NCBI RefSeq assembly: GCF_011299575.1
Contig: NZ_CP049863.1
Location: forward strand, 3,410,001 to 3,474,000
DNA length: 64,000 bases
DNA from: Leucobacter viscericola
Lineage (GTDB): Bacteria; Actinomycetota; Actinomycetes; Actinomycetales; Microbacteriaceae
Direction of reading: 5' to 3'
Shown: in pieces, positions 27,301-36,585 of the stretch
Layout of the letters: each line of letters begins with the position of its first letter
How positions within the stretch are numbered: position 1 is the stretch's first letter
Position numbers and translations under genes: made by a program
The notes under the pieces: generated by a model
Database searches by the model: none
What the model was told of the DNA's origin: nothing
Seen by the model: only the letters and a program-made list of their open reading frames with translations

Positions 27301-28944
27301 GGCGTTGACACCGGAAACGCGGGAACGCGGTATGCGGTGTCCTCGGGAAGTCAGCCCGTTGGTACGGGAATGCACACCGTAACGGTGACCCTGGCCGATG
27401 CGGACGGCAACCCGGTTCCGGGCCAGGCCGCCGGGTTGAATGCAAACACCACGGGTGACCTTGGCACGGGCAGCATTTCCGCCTTTGTGGAGTCGGGAAC
27501 CCCGGGAACCTACCTCGCCCAGGTGACCTCTTCGGTCTCGGGTGGAAAGACCATTACGGCAACATTCGGCGGTTCCGCGATAACAACCGAGTCGAATAAC
27601 GTCGCCTCGTTTGCCGCGGGAGGCGTCGACCTGACAAACCCCGGAACTGGTTTCTCGGTGAGTACCGGAAACGCGTCGGTTGACGGTGGCTCACACACCG
27701 TAACCGTGACGCTGGCCGACGAGTTTGGCAACCCGATTGATGGCCAGGCTGCTGGCCTCGAGGCTGCAAGCACCGAGAGCCTTGGCACGGGCTTCGTGAG
27801 CGGGTTCGTTCAAACCGCAACGCCAGGCAGATATTCTGCAACGATCACCTCGAGTGTTTCTGGCGCGAAACAGATCTCTGCGACGCTCCTCGGTTCACCT
27901 CTCGTGGCGCTCGGCAACGACCAGGCCACGTTTGTTGCTGGAGCTGTAGACACGAGCAACGACGCGACTCGTTACTCCGTATCGACGGGAACGCAGACCG
28001 TCGGAACGGGCGAGCACACGGTCACGGTGACGCTCGTTGATGACCTTGATAATCCGGTGTCTGGGCAGGACGACGTTCTTGTCGCCTCGACAAACGATGA
28101 TCTTGGCGATGGAGAGATTGGCGTATTCACTGAGACCTCGACACCCGGAACCTACACGGCTCCGGTTACGTCGACGGTAGCGGGCAGCAAAGCGATTACC
28201 GTCATGGTGGACGGCGCTGCCGTCACCCTTGAGGGCAATGGCGCCGCTGAGTTTGTCGCGGGATCGCCTGACCTGACAAATAGCGCAACCTCGTATGCCG
28301 TTTCGACGGGAACGCAGACGGTTGTCACAGGCCAGCACACCGTCACGATCACCCTCGTCGATGAGTTCGGCAACCCTGTTCCAGGGTTTGCCGCCCAGGT
28401 TGTGCCGACCACAACCGATGATCTCGGTACCGGCGAGATTTCGCAGGTCACTGAGACCTCGACCCCCGGAACCTACACGGCCACCGTGACCTCTTCCGTC
28501 GCTGGCGACAAGAACATTGCGGTAGAGGCAGGATCACAAGCCGTCACCCTTGACGGGAACGGCGTCGCGTCGTTCGTTGCCGGCGCGGTCGATCCGGGCA
28601 ACGACGCCACCGGTTTTGTGGTCACGACCGGGCAGCAGCCCGTCAGCACCGGAACACACACTGTGACCGTCACGCTCGCGGATGCCCATGGTAACCCCGT
28701 CTCGGGCCAGGCAGGATCCCTGGTCGCCTCAACCGCGGACGGCTTGGGCGCAGGCTCCGTGTCTGACTTCACCGAGACCTCAACCCCGGAACCTACACCG
28801 CGACGGTCACCTCGACGCTGTCGGGTGGTAAAACTATTTCGGTCACGCAGGGAGGAGCCGGGCTCACTTCGCGCGGTAACGGCGTCGCCCTGTTTGCCGC
28901 TGGTGCCGTCGATCCCGCAAACTCCGGCACAAGCTTCTCCGTGA
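21355..28944 (+). CDS. Giant surface protein, N-terminal half (beta-helix head and Ig-like repeats 1-14)
   Basis: ATG at 21355 is used: it follows TTGGGGAGGA by 9 bases and starts the Arg/Lys-rich, then hydrophobic, signal peptide ending AQA|EA near residue 54. Next comes a CSLREA-like module (FYVNDARDVADANPGDGVCA, TCTLYAAIQEANA), then a right-handed beta-helix-type region with many N-G-N turns up to about residue 500, an Ig-like domain with SEPLGTNGLDASDI, a Calx-beta-like segment ending VTVTDND, and a BIG_1/invasin-like domain. From about residue 1010 the 105-residue repeats begin. The last 50 residues before the stop are frameshift sequence rich in Arg and Pro and not native. Confidence 0.9.
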   Translation: MRFEAKKRAKRGLETARPARFWGGRRVVAALTAVLLSFSGLGTLAIHQSPPAQAEALDNGFSQTFYVNDARDVADANPGDGVCATRFTAGTPAAPTCTLYAAIQEANARPAGESILIAPAPQIRLVDGSFAASAEIDLNWNTTNNPAPQVPEMSTSMVADAGISGVIDADYYSRYWVKHNNVTLDFQNRLGWKIAADSGYNVLLFTGKDQTFRNFTKLTSAEAGIYVGASAENFSLLNGAIINPATTPALPSNYAIERSVVIVEGAKNTVIQNIAFERAYWDAVLLAPASNSSLVIDGLTIDRSRWDQPVNGGGYDPAYNYFVRNWNSAVSGNNILITNNTVRAWGADGGNSNVISFVSGTWNNVMIRGNTFTATVNQSVNPIIFNGVGATTATVRDNTFVYAGPGNRGSSVDYAWVRSYGNTNGMQTFNNRFVGGNNTMQIANQATTPASTTVPTFRNTMTGVAGTVTAANENTLVTNGNIYNNSNGLIRTTYPTVARVVDTPAQTCQIDLTIAPPGTGGNAIPTQGIYVDVYLGRTTASGGDNVGLEQYLGRILTIQSGLPAVYSLPYTGAGAGNVVRLQTTELATGRTSQYSRTVAATGADTCAPQSWIKQGGWFNEAGTLSSTQEDPTSFRNVQFDIQTSEPLGTNGLDASDIVFSGTAPGQQVVSLTQVSSTSWSLVAKANGTGTIVPAVAAGAINDVAGNANVAESNSTPAPINFAGFSDVSQSQGIEGPDIDHSVTYNSPLKITQPTPLDLSVAEPGSTTQSFRVENLTANENGQVEKAPSATVFLNQVWSDLVPDATLPTPVPPQTAAGIAKALPTHPNLSTTQPTLDTIDLYVDVPVQAIDNLTVDGTRGATLNLEVTSDDPEFDGLLLSPVQVTVTDNDQPVADASVLAVTQNGQLANGAALNTLTASVKNGDGTLVSNAPVVFTIPTNTVWVGPDGIPSTPDDVVGGDGVTATIVTAASGIAELKLFSTQVGTYSVAASVNGGEQISGSPQNINFVRVPVNIVSPDTNYTVSGGNVVADGSSTHTITVNLRDGAGNPATGWEGSLSAVSTPSAGVTIGAFAPTATPGEYSATVTSTSSGTKSITVSLTDDGSVVRPISLLAGGNSDAVFVAGAPVLTDGKSSVNIDDSNDRLADGIAFHRVTVVLADANNNPVTGAAAKLSSSVADNGNGAVVVTTFSETAVPGTYQALVRSTEAGSQALTVSYDGTLTIGTVNANFAAGAVDLGNAGSRFTVSSGDQPVGSGQHTITVTLADANGNPVSNQSSSLNSVITGSLGAGTVSGFVETATPGTYTATVTSTISGSKTVAVRLGVAAVTLSGNGAAVFVAGDVDLGNSSSRFNVSGGDVSVDDGEHGVTVKLADEFGNPVSGRAADLNATTSDDLGSGSIAAFEETGPAGTYVAKITSTVSGNKTIAATLDGAPITLDDNDVASFVAGGVDTDNIGTRYYVSSGDETVGTGSHTVTVTLADANGNPVSNEADGILSTTLNDLGTGSISSFTETSTPGTYTATVTSTIAGGKAVTTVFGAARLTVLLDGNDTATFVPAAVDLDNGLSGYFVSPGSQPVGTGQHTVTIRLVDGLDNPVAGKASQLSVLTGDPLGAGEVSAVTETAVPGTYQATVTSTVAGAKNFLVGLDGELVNLTGNGTATFAAGGVDLGNPASTYSVSSGDVSVSGGSHSITVSLADAFGNPVAAQAALLDAITPDNLGSGSISAFVATGPGTYSATVTSSASGDKNISVSLNSSAVTLSGNGIARFISGGVDPNNDGTRYSVSTGNQAVGSGSHTITVTLADADGNPVPGQASGLAGSTAAGLGSGSISGFTESGTTPGTYTATITSTLSGAKAVTVQFGAGNLLVDGNGSALFVAGSVDPGNAGTGYSVSGGQVSVAGGSHSVTVTLADEFGNAVTGQGFLLNATSGGPLGSGVITAFTETSTPGTYAATITSSNAGVKPISATWDGNDLTLRGNGTAAFIAGGVDTGNAGTRYAVSSGSQPVGTGMHTVTVTLADADGNPVPGQAAGLNANTTGDLGTGSISAFVESGTPGTYLAQVTSSVSGGKTITATFGGSAITTESNNVASFAAGGVDLTNPGTGFSVSTGNASVDGGSHTVTVTLADEFGNPIDGQAAGLEAASTESLGTGFVSGFVQTATPGRYSATITSSVSGAKQISATLLGSPLVALGNDQATFVAGAVDTSNDATRYSVSTGTQTVGTGEHTVTVTLVDDLDNPVSGQDDVLVASTNDDLGDGEIGVFTETSTPGTYTAPVTSTVAGSKAITVMVDGAAVTLEGNGAAEFVAGSPDLTNSATSYAVSTGTQTVVTGQHTVTITLVDEFGNPVPGFAAQVVPTTTDDLGTGEISQVTETSTPGTYTATVTSSVAGDKNIAVEAGSQAVTLDGNGVASFVAGAVDPGNDATGFVVTTGQQPVSTGTHTVTVTLADAHGNPVSGQAGSLVASTADGLGAGSVSDFTETSTPEPTPRRSPRRCRVVKLFRSRREEPGSLRAVTASPCLPLVPSIPQTPAQASP

Positions 28945-31900
28945 CGAGCGGTTCACAAACTGTGGGAACCGGTGAGCACACCGTGACGGTGCTGCTTGCG
29001 GACACGTTTGGTAACCCCGTGCAGGGTCAGGCCGCAGCGTTGCAGGCGGCCACCGCCGATGGGCTCGGCAGCGGCGCAGTCGGCGCGTTCACCGAGAGTG
29101 GCACTCCGGGCACCTACACGGCCCCGGTCACATCGACACTCGCCGGTGCAAAGACCGTGACCGCCAGCTTCAACAGCACCGCGATCCAGGCCGGTGGCAA
29201 CGCGGTGGCGACGTTTACTGCCGCCGGGGTTGACCTCGCAAATGCTGGATCGGGCTACTCCGTGACCGGCGGCCAAGTATCCGTGGCAGGGGGATCGCAC
29301 ACGGTCACCGTGACGCTGGCCGACGCCTTCGGAAACCCCGTGCCTGGGCAGGCAGCGGGGCTCGCAGCCTCCACCACGGACGGGATTGGCTCGGGTCAAA
29401 TCACCGCCTTCTCGGAGTCTGGCACCGTCGCCGGAACCTACACCGCCACGATTACATCGAGTGTGGCGGGCGACAAGACCATCGCCGTTGTGCTGGGCAG
29501 TGACGCCGTAAGCGCCGACGGCAACACGATCGCCAGCTTCGTCGCGGGTGGTGTTGATCCTGACAACTCGGCAACCCGCTACTCGGTCTCGACCGGCGAC
29601 GAGGTCGTGAGTACCGGTCAACACACGGTGACCGTTACCCTTGCCGACGCCGACGGCAACCCCGTGACCGGCCAGGCCGGAGGGCTTGAGGCTTTGACAG
29701 CTGACGACCTTGGCTCGGGATCCATCTCGCCGTTTACCGAAACCGCAACGGCTGGAACCTACACGGCAACCGTTACCTCCACCATCTCGGGCGCTAAGGC
29801 CATCGACGTTACCTTTGGTGGCACCGCGTTGACCGCCGACGGAAACGCCGCAGCCTCGTTTGTGGCGGGTGGGGTGAGCCTCGGCAACCCGGGCACCGCC
29901 TACTCCGTAACGAGCGGTGCGCAAACCGTGGGCACTGGCTCACACACCGTCACGGTGACACTCGCGGATGCGTTTGGTAACCCCGTGGGTGGCCAGAGTT
30001 CGCTGCTGCTTCCCGCGACGACCGCGAGCCTCGGCGGCGGCACGCTGACCGGCTTCGTTGAAACCGGTACAGCGGGAACCTACACCGCGACCGTGACCTC
30101 GACGCTGAGCGGCACGAAGCCCGTCACCGTTGAGTTTGACGGTTCACCTGTTGTTCCCTCTGGCAACAGTCTGGCCCTCTTTGCGGCTGCGGGCGTCGAC
30201 CTCGAGGCGAGCGGAAGCGGTTTTGTCGTTTCAACGGGAGACGCCTCGATCGAGGGCGGCTCGCACTCGGTGACTGTGACGCTCCAGGACGAATTTGGTA
30301 ACCCGGTCACTGGTCTCGCCGCAGACCTGAGCGCTACGACCCCGCAGAACCTGGGCAGCGGATCGATCAGTGATTTTGTCGAGACGGGTACAACCGGCGT
30401 TTACACCGCCTCAGTCACTTCAAGCATCGCCGGGTCCAAGACAGTTGCCGTCACCTACTCGGGCCAGGCCGTGACCGCAACCGGAAACACGGAAGCGGTG
30501 TTTATCGCGGGTGGTGTTGACACCTCGAACGACGGCACGCGTTACTCGGTGTCCGTGGGAGACGAGCCGGTCGGCAGCGGGGAACACACCGTGACCGTCA
30601 GGCTCGCCGATTCCGAGGGTAACCCGGTGCCCGACCAAGCGGGCGGGCTATCTGCGAGCAGTTCGGCCGGCCTCGGCAGCGGTGAAATCTCGGCGTTCAC
30701 CGAAACCGCGACCGCTGGCACCTACACGGCCACCATCACCTCGACCGTTGCTGGTGTGAAGGCCATCACTGTGGCCTTCGGTGCGAACCAGATTTTGGTC
30801 GATGGCAACGACTCAGCCGCATTCGTAGCGGGCGGAGTGGATCTCACCAACTCGGCAACCAGGTTCACCGTCAGCAGCGGTGACGTGTCCGTTGACGGGG
30901 GAAGCCACAACGTCACGGTTGTGCTGGCCGATGAGTTTGGAAACGCGGTCTCCGGCGAAGCAGCAGGGTTGCTCGCCACCACGGCCGATGCCCTCGGCGG
31001 CGGCGGCATCACGACGTTTACTGAGACCGCAGTGCCCGGCACCTACACCGCGTCCATAACGTCCACTGTCGCTGGCAGCAAAACCATCGCGGTTACTCTC
31101 GGTGCAGACTCGATCCTGGCGTCGGGCAATTACATCGCCCGTTTCATTGCCGGTGGTGTGGACACCGGTAACGCGGGCACCACGTATTCGGTTTCTGGTG
31201 GGCAACAGGCGGTGGGAACCGGTACCCATACGATCACCGTGACACTGGCGGATGCTCAGGGCAACCCGGTTTCTGCGCAGGCTGCAGGGATCAACGCCAG
31301 CACCGCTGATGATCTCGGTGATGGCAGCATTTCGAGCTTCACGGAAACGGGTGTCGCCGGTACCTACACGGCCTCGGTCACCTCGACGGTGTCTGGGCCA
31401 AAGGCGATCACCGTGCTCTACGGCGCCAACCCGATCACTCTCGCGGGCAATGACACGGCGCTCTTCGTGCCGGGGGCAATCGACTTCACGAACGCCAGCA
31501 CGAACTACACCGTGTCAACCGGCACCAAGCCCGTCGGTACGGGCGAACACACGGTGACCGTGATGCTCGCCGACGAGTTTGGTAACCCGGTTTCGGGGCA
31601 GCAGGCCGCCATTGTGCCAGCGACCGCTGACGCGCTCGGCACGGGGGAGTTCTCGGCATTCGCTGAGACCGCAACCGCCGGAACCTACGAGGCCACGGTG
31701 ACCTCCACCGTTTCCGGTTCGAAGGCCATCACCGTGTCGGTCGGGGCGAACAGCGTGTCTCTCAACGGCAACGGTGCGGCGGTGTTTGTTTCGGGTGGTG
31801 TCGACCTAGAAAACAGCGCGACCAATTATGTGGTCACCACCGGTGACGTCTCGGTTGACGGTGGTTCGCACACCGTTACGGTTACTCTCGCCGACGAGTT

Positions 31901-34900
31901 CAACAACCCGGTCACAGGGCAGAGTGTCGACCTGTTGGCCAGTACCGTTGCCGATCTCGGGTCGGGCACCATCACGGGCTTCATCGAAACGGCAACCCCC
32001 GGCACCTACCGGGCGACCATAACCTCGAGCCTCGCCGGGACCAAAGAGATCACCGTCTCGCTGGGCGGCGATGCGGTATCGGCATCGGGCAACACCGCAG
32101 CATCCTTTGTCGCGGGTGGGGTCGACGTTGGGAACGATGGCACTCGGTACAGCGTTTCGTCGGGCAACCAAACGGTGAGCACGGGTGAGCACACCGTCAC
32201 CGCTACCCTCTCTGACGCGGAAGGCAATCCTGTTTCCGGCCAAGCCGTGGGGCTCTCGGCCAGCACCGCCGCAGACCTCGGAGCGGGTGAGATCACCGCT
32301 TTCAGTGAAACCGCGACGGCGGGCACCTACCAGGCCACGATCACCTCGACGGTGTCGGGCTCGAAACCCATTACGGTCACCTACGGTGGCTCAGGCGTCA
32401 TCGCGAGCGGCAACACCAGCGCCGTGTTTGTGGCGGGTGAGGTTGACCTGAGTAACGGTGCCACCAACTACACCGTCTCCACGGGAGATCAACCGGTGGG
32501 CACCGGCCAGCACAGCGTCACCGCCACGCTCCGTGACGCGTTCGGCAACCCTGTGACGGGCCAGGCGGACAACCTCGTGGCAGACAGCGCACAGAGCCTC
32601 GGTGCGGGATCGATCTCGTCCTTTGTCGAGACCTCGGACGGCGTGTACGAGGCCACCCTGACCTCCACCGTCTCAGGAAACAAAACCCTCACCGTTGCGC
32701 TCGGAGCAAACGAAGTGACGCTCAGCGGAAACGGTGTGGCGAGTTTCGTCGCCGGAGCCGTTGACCTCGGCAACTCAAGCACTGTCTACTCGGTCAGCAC
32801 CGGGGCTCAGCAGGTTGGTACCGGTGCTCACACCATCACCGTGACTCTGCTCGACGAGTTTGGCAACGGGGTGCCCGCCCAGCAGGCCCTCCTGAACGCA
32901 ACAACGTCGGCGGTGATTGGCACGGGATCCTTCTCTGCCTTCACTCCCACTGCGACACCGGGCACTTACACGGCAGCCGTGAGCTCGAGTGTCTCGGGCA
33001 GCAAACCGATCGACGTCAGCTTTGACGGAGACCCGGTTCAGGCGTCGGGCAACACCAATGCCCTCTTCGCCGCCGGGGGAGTGGATCCTGCCAACCCGGC
33101 GAGCTACTACGGGGTGTCGACAGGCAACGAGACCGTTGCAACCGGCTCTCACACGGTTGCCGTGGCGCTTGCCGATGCACTCGGCAACCCGGTTCCGGGG
33201 CAAGCCACGCAGCTCGAGGCGGCAACCTCCGGTGACCTTGGCGCCGGTGTGCTCACCGGGTTCGTCGAAACGGCGACGGCGGGTATCTACGAGGCAACCG
33301 TTACCTCGACGGTGTCCGGTAGTAAGCCGATCACCGTAACCTACAACTCGACGCCCATCACGCTGACCGGAAACGGCTCCGCATCGTTTGTTGCGGGTGA
33401 TGTAGATCTTGCAAACCCCGGCAGCCAGTACTCCGTGAGCGGCGGCAACGCCTCTGTCGATGGCGGCTCACACCTCGTCACCATCAGGCTCGTGGATTCC
33501 TTCGCGAACCCGGTGCCGGGCAAGGCAGCCGACCTTGTCGCCTCAACCGCTGCGAACTTGGGCTCGGGATCCATTACCGCTGTCACCGAGTCGCTCACAA
33601 CACCCGGAACCTATGAGGCAACCGTCACCTCAACGAATGCCGGCGGTAAACCGATCACGGTGAGTTTGAGTGGCGACGCCGTCACGCTGGCCGGGAACGG
33701 CACGGCGCAGTTCATCGCGGGCGGCCCAGACACGGGCAACCCGGGCACGGTCTTCGGGGTCTCAACGGGTCCGCAGACCGTTGGTACCGGATCGCACACG
33801 GTGAGCGTGACACTCAACGACTCCGCGGGTAACCCCGTCTCGGGGGAGGCAGCGGGACTCACTGCGAGCACGTCCGACAATCTCGGAACCGGCACGATTT
33901 CAACCTTCACTGAAACCGGCACGCCGGGGCTGTACGAGGCAACGGTCACCTCCACGGTGAGCGGTAGTAAATCGATCACGGTGAACTATGGTGCGTCTGC
34001 AATCACGGCGCAGGGCAACACGGTCGCGCTGTTTGTGGCAGCCGCGGTCGATCCTGACAACGCTGGCACGGCATACAGTGTGACAACGGGCAACCAGCAG
34101 GTCGGCACCGGCCAGCACACCGTCACCGTGACACTTGCCGACGCCTTCGGCAACCGGGTGTCAGGGCAGAGCGCGCTCCTGAGCGCAGCGACAACGGGCA
34201 GCCTCGGCTCGGGTAGCATCGGCGACTTTGTTGAAACGGGAACGACGGGTGTGTACCTGGCTCCGGTCACCTCCACGCTCTCGGGCAGCAAACCCGTCAC
34301 CGCGAGCTTTAACAGCCTGCCCGTCACGCTGAGCGGAAACGGCGACGCCGTGTTTGTCGCCGGCGGAGTGGACGTTGGCAACGCCGCGACCTCGTACACG
34401 GTGTCGTCGGGTGACGCATCAGTTGACGGTGGCTCGCACACCATCACCATCACGCTCGCCGATGCGTTCGGCAACCCCGTACCGGGTATGTCCTCGCGGC
34501 TCTCCGTGGTGACCGCCGCGAATCTGGGCGCCGGGTCAGTCTCAGGCGTCACCGAGCAGGCGACCCCGGGAACCTACCAGGCCACGGTCACGTCCACGCT
34601 CTCGGGCAACAAGAACATGGCCGCGCTGTTCGACTCGGCATCCCTCTCGCTGAGCGGCAACGGTGTTGCCAGGTTCGTTCCCGGGGGAGTCGATACCGGC
34701 AACCCCGGCACCACATTCTCAGTGAGCACCGGCGACCAGCTTGTTGGCACGGGACAGCACACGATTACGGTCACGCTTGCTGACAGTTCGGGTAACCCGG
34801 TGGGATCGCAGGCCGCTGGCCTGAACGCCACTTCGGTCTCAGACCTTGGTTCGGGATCGATCACGGCGTTCACTGAGACCGGAACAATTGGCACATACTC

Positions 34901-36585
34901 GGCAACCGTCACCTCAACAAAGGCCGGTGGCAAAGATATTGCGGTGACCTACGGCGCAAACAGTGTCACGCTGAGCGGTAACGGAACCGCCAACTTTGTG
35001 GCGACCACGGTCGATCCGGGCAACCCGGCCACCTCGTACACGGTCTCAACCGGAGACCAGGTTGCGGGCACGGGATCGCACACGATCCTGGTGTCACTCG
35101 CTGATGGCTTCGGAAACCCGGTGTCGGGCGAGGCCGCTGCGCTCTCAGGTACGTCGAACGAGAGCCTTGGCTCAGGATCGGTCACCGGTTTCACCGAAAC
35201 CGGTGTTCCTGGAACCTACAGTGCAACGGTTACCTCAACGGTCAGCGGTGCAAAAACCTTCGTGGTGCTCTACGGCGCCTCGCAGCTGAACGCCGCCGGC
35301 AACAGCGCGGCAGTCTTTGTCGCGGCCGACGTTGACCTTGGAAACGCGGCAAGCAACTTCTCCGTGTCTGGTGGTGACGCCTCAACGAGCGGCGGCTCGC
35401 ACCGTATTACGGTGCAGCTCGCCGACCAGTTTGGTAACCCCGTTGGTGGACAGGCAGGATCCCTTGCCGCTGATACGAGCGACAACATTGGTGGTGGAAG
35501 CATCTCCGGCTTCGCGGAGACGGCAACCGCAGGCACCTACGAGGCCACCATCACCTCAACCGTGATCGGCAATAAAACGGTGACGGTCACGCTGGGAGGC
35601 GATCCGGTCACGCTCGACGGCAACGACGTAGCCCGCTTTGTTGCTGGAGGTGTCGACCCGGGGCACGAAAACACGCTGTTTACCGTCACCTCGGGCGACC
35701 AGGTGGTGGGATCAGGCCAGCACACCGTCACGGTGCAGCTCGCGGATTCCCAGGGCAACCCCGTATCGGGGCAGGCCGCGGGCATCTCGGCCAGCAGCTC
35801 GGCCGCACTTGGCTCAGGATCGATCTCAAGCTTCGTTGAGACCTCGACGCCCGGAACATACACCGCGACGCTCACGTCTTCGGTCTCGGGCAAAAAGACG
35901 GTATCTGTGAGCTTCGGCGCTTTGACACTCAACCCCAGCGGAAACGTTGTCGCAAGCTTCATCCCGGCCGACATTGACCTCGGCAATGCGCAGACGCGCT
36001 TTACTGTCAGTCAGGGTGACAAAACCGTCGGAAGCGGGCGCCACACCGTATCCGTGACGCTCGCCGACAGCTTTGGTAACCCCGTGCCGGGTGCCGACAG
36101 TGGAGCCCTCGCGGCGACCACCAGCGCCTCGCTGGGCGCTGGTGCGATAGGCGCATTCGCTGAGAGCTCCACCCCGGGAACCTATACGGCCCAGGTGTCA
36201 TCCACGCTCGCGGGTGGTAAACCGATCTCGGTCACGTTCAACGACGAAACCGTCTCGGCTCGTGGCAACAACGTCGCCCGCTTTGTGGCGGCGGCACCTG
36301 ATCTCACAAAAACGGTCATCACCGCGACTCCGCGGGCCGTGGCGAATGGGCGCGATACGAGCACCGTCACGGTGAAGCTCTTCGACGAGTTTGGAAACCC
36401 CGCAGACGTTGATGTGCCAGTGACCCTCACCTCAACTCTCGGTACCGTCACTGCCCCGCGTCATGAAGGTGGCGGCGTATACACAGCCACGGTTTCTTCG
36501 ACCAAGGCGGGAATCGCGACGGTCTCCGTTTCAATTCGTGGAGCACTGGCCAATGTAACCGCAGAGATTGAGTTCACGCCGCAGG
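24379..36585 (+). repeat. Array of about 38 Ig-like (invasin/BIG_1-type) repeats
   Basis: Each unit is about 105 residues (315 bases), with the pattern GVDxxNxxTxYSVSxGDxxVGTGxHTVTVTL, then AD-x-GNPVxGQA, then TETxTPGTYTATVTST and GN-x-FVAG. Units 1-2 and 38 diverge. From unit 4 on, three kinds alternate: B (GGSH with EFGNP or similar), A (DADGNP or SxGNP) and A' (VGTGxH with AFGNP). No cysteine was seen in the array, and Lys/Arg are scarce. Confidence 0.92.
28784..28787 (+). other. Frameshift site (missing C) in the giant gene
   Basis: ACC TCA ACC CCG GAA replaces the expected ACC TCx ACC CCC GGA; related repeats at 28461-28470 and 35849-35858 keep the frame. From 28788 the other frame is open and encodes GTYTATVTSTLSGGKT, the normal continuation. 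Confidence 0.88.

Noticed and set aside
28941-28960. GTG 28941 as a true start of a separate 2,685-residue protein
   Set aside because: It lies in the middle of an Ig repeat, has no ribosome site or signal peptide, and the frame is open upstream to the frameshift.
24379-36585. CRISPR or tandem-DNA-satellite reading of the repeat array
   Set aside because: Units are about 315 bases, in frame, diverged at third codon positions and code for Ig-like domains.
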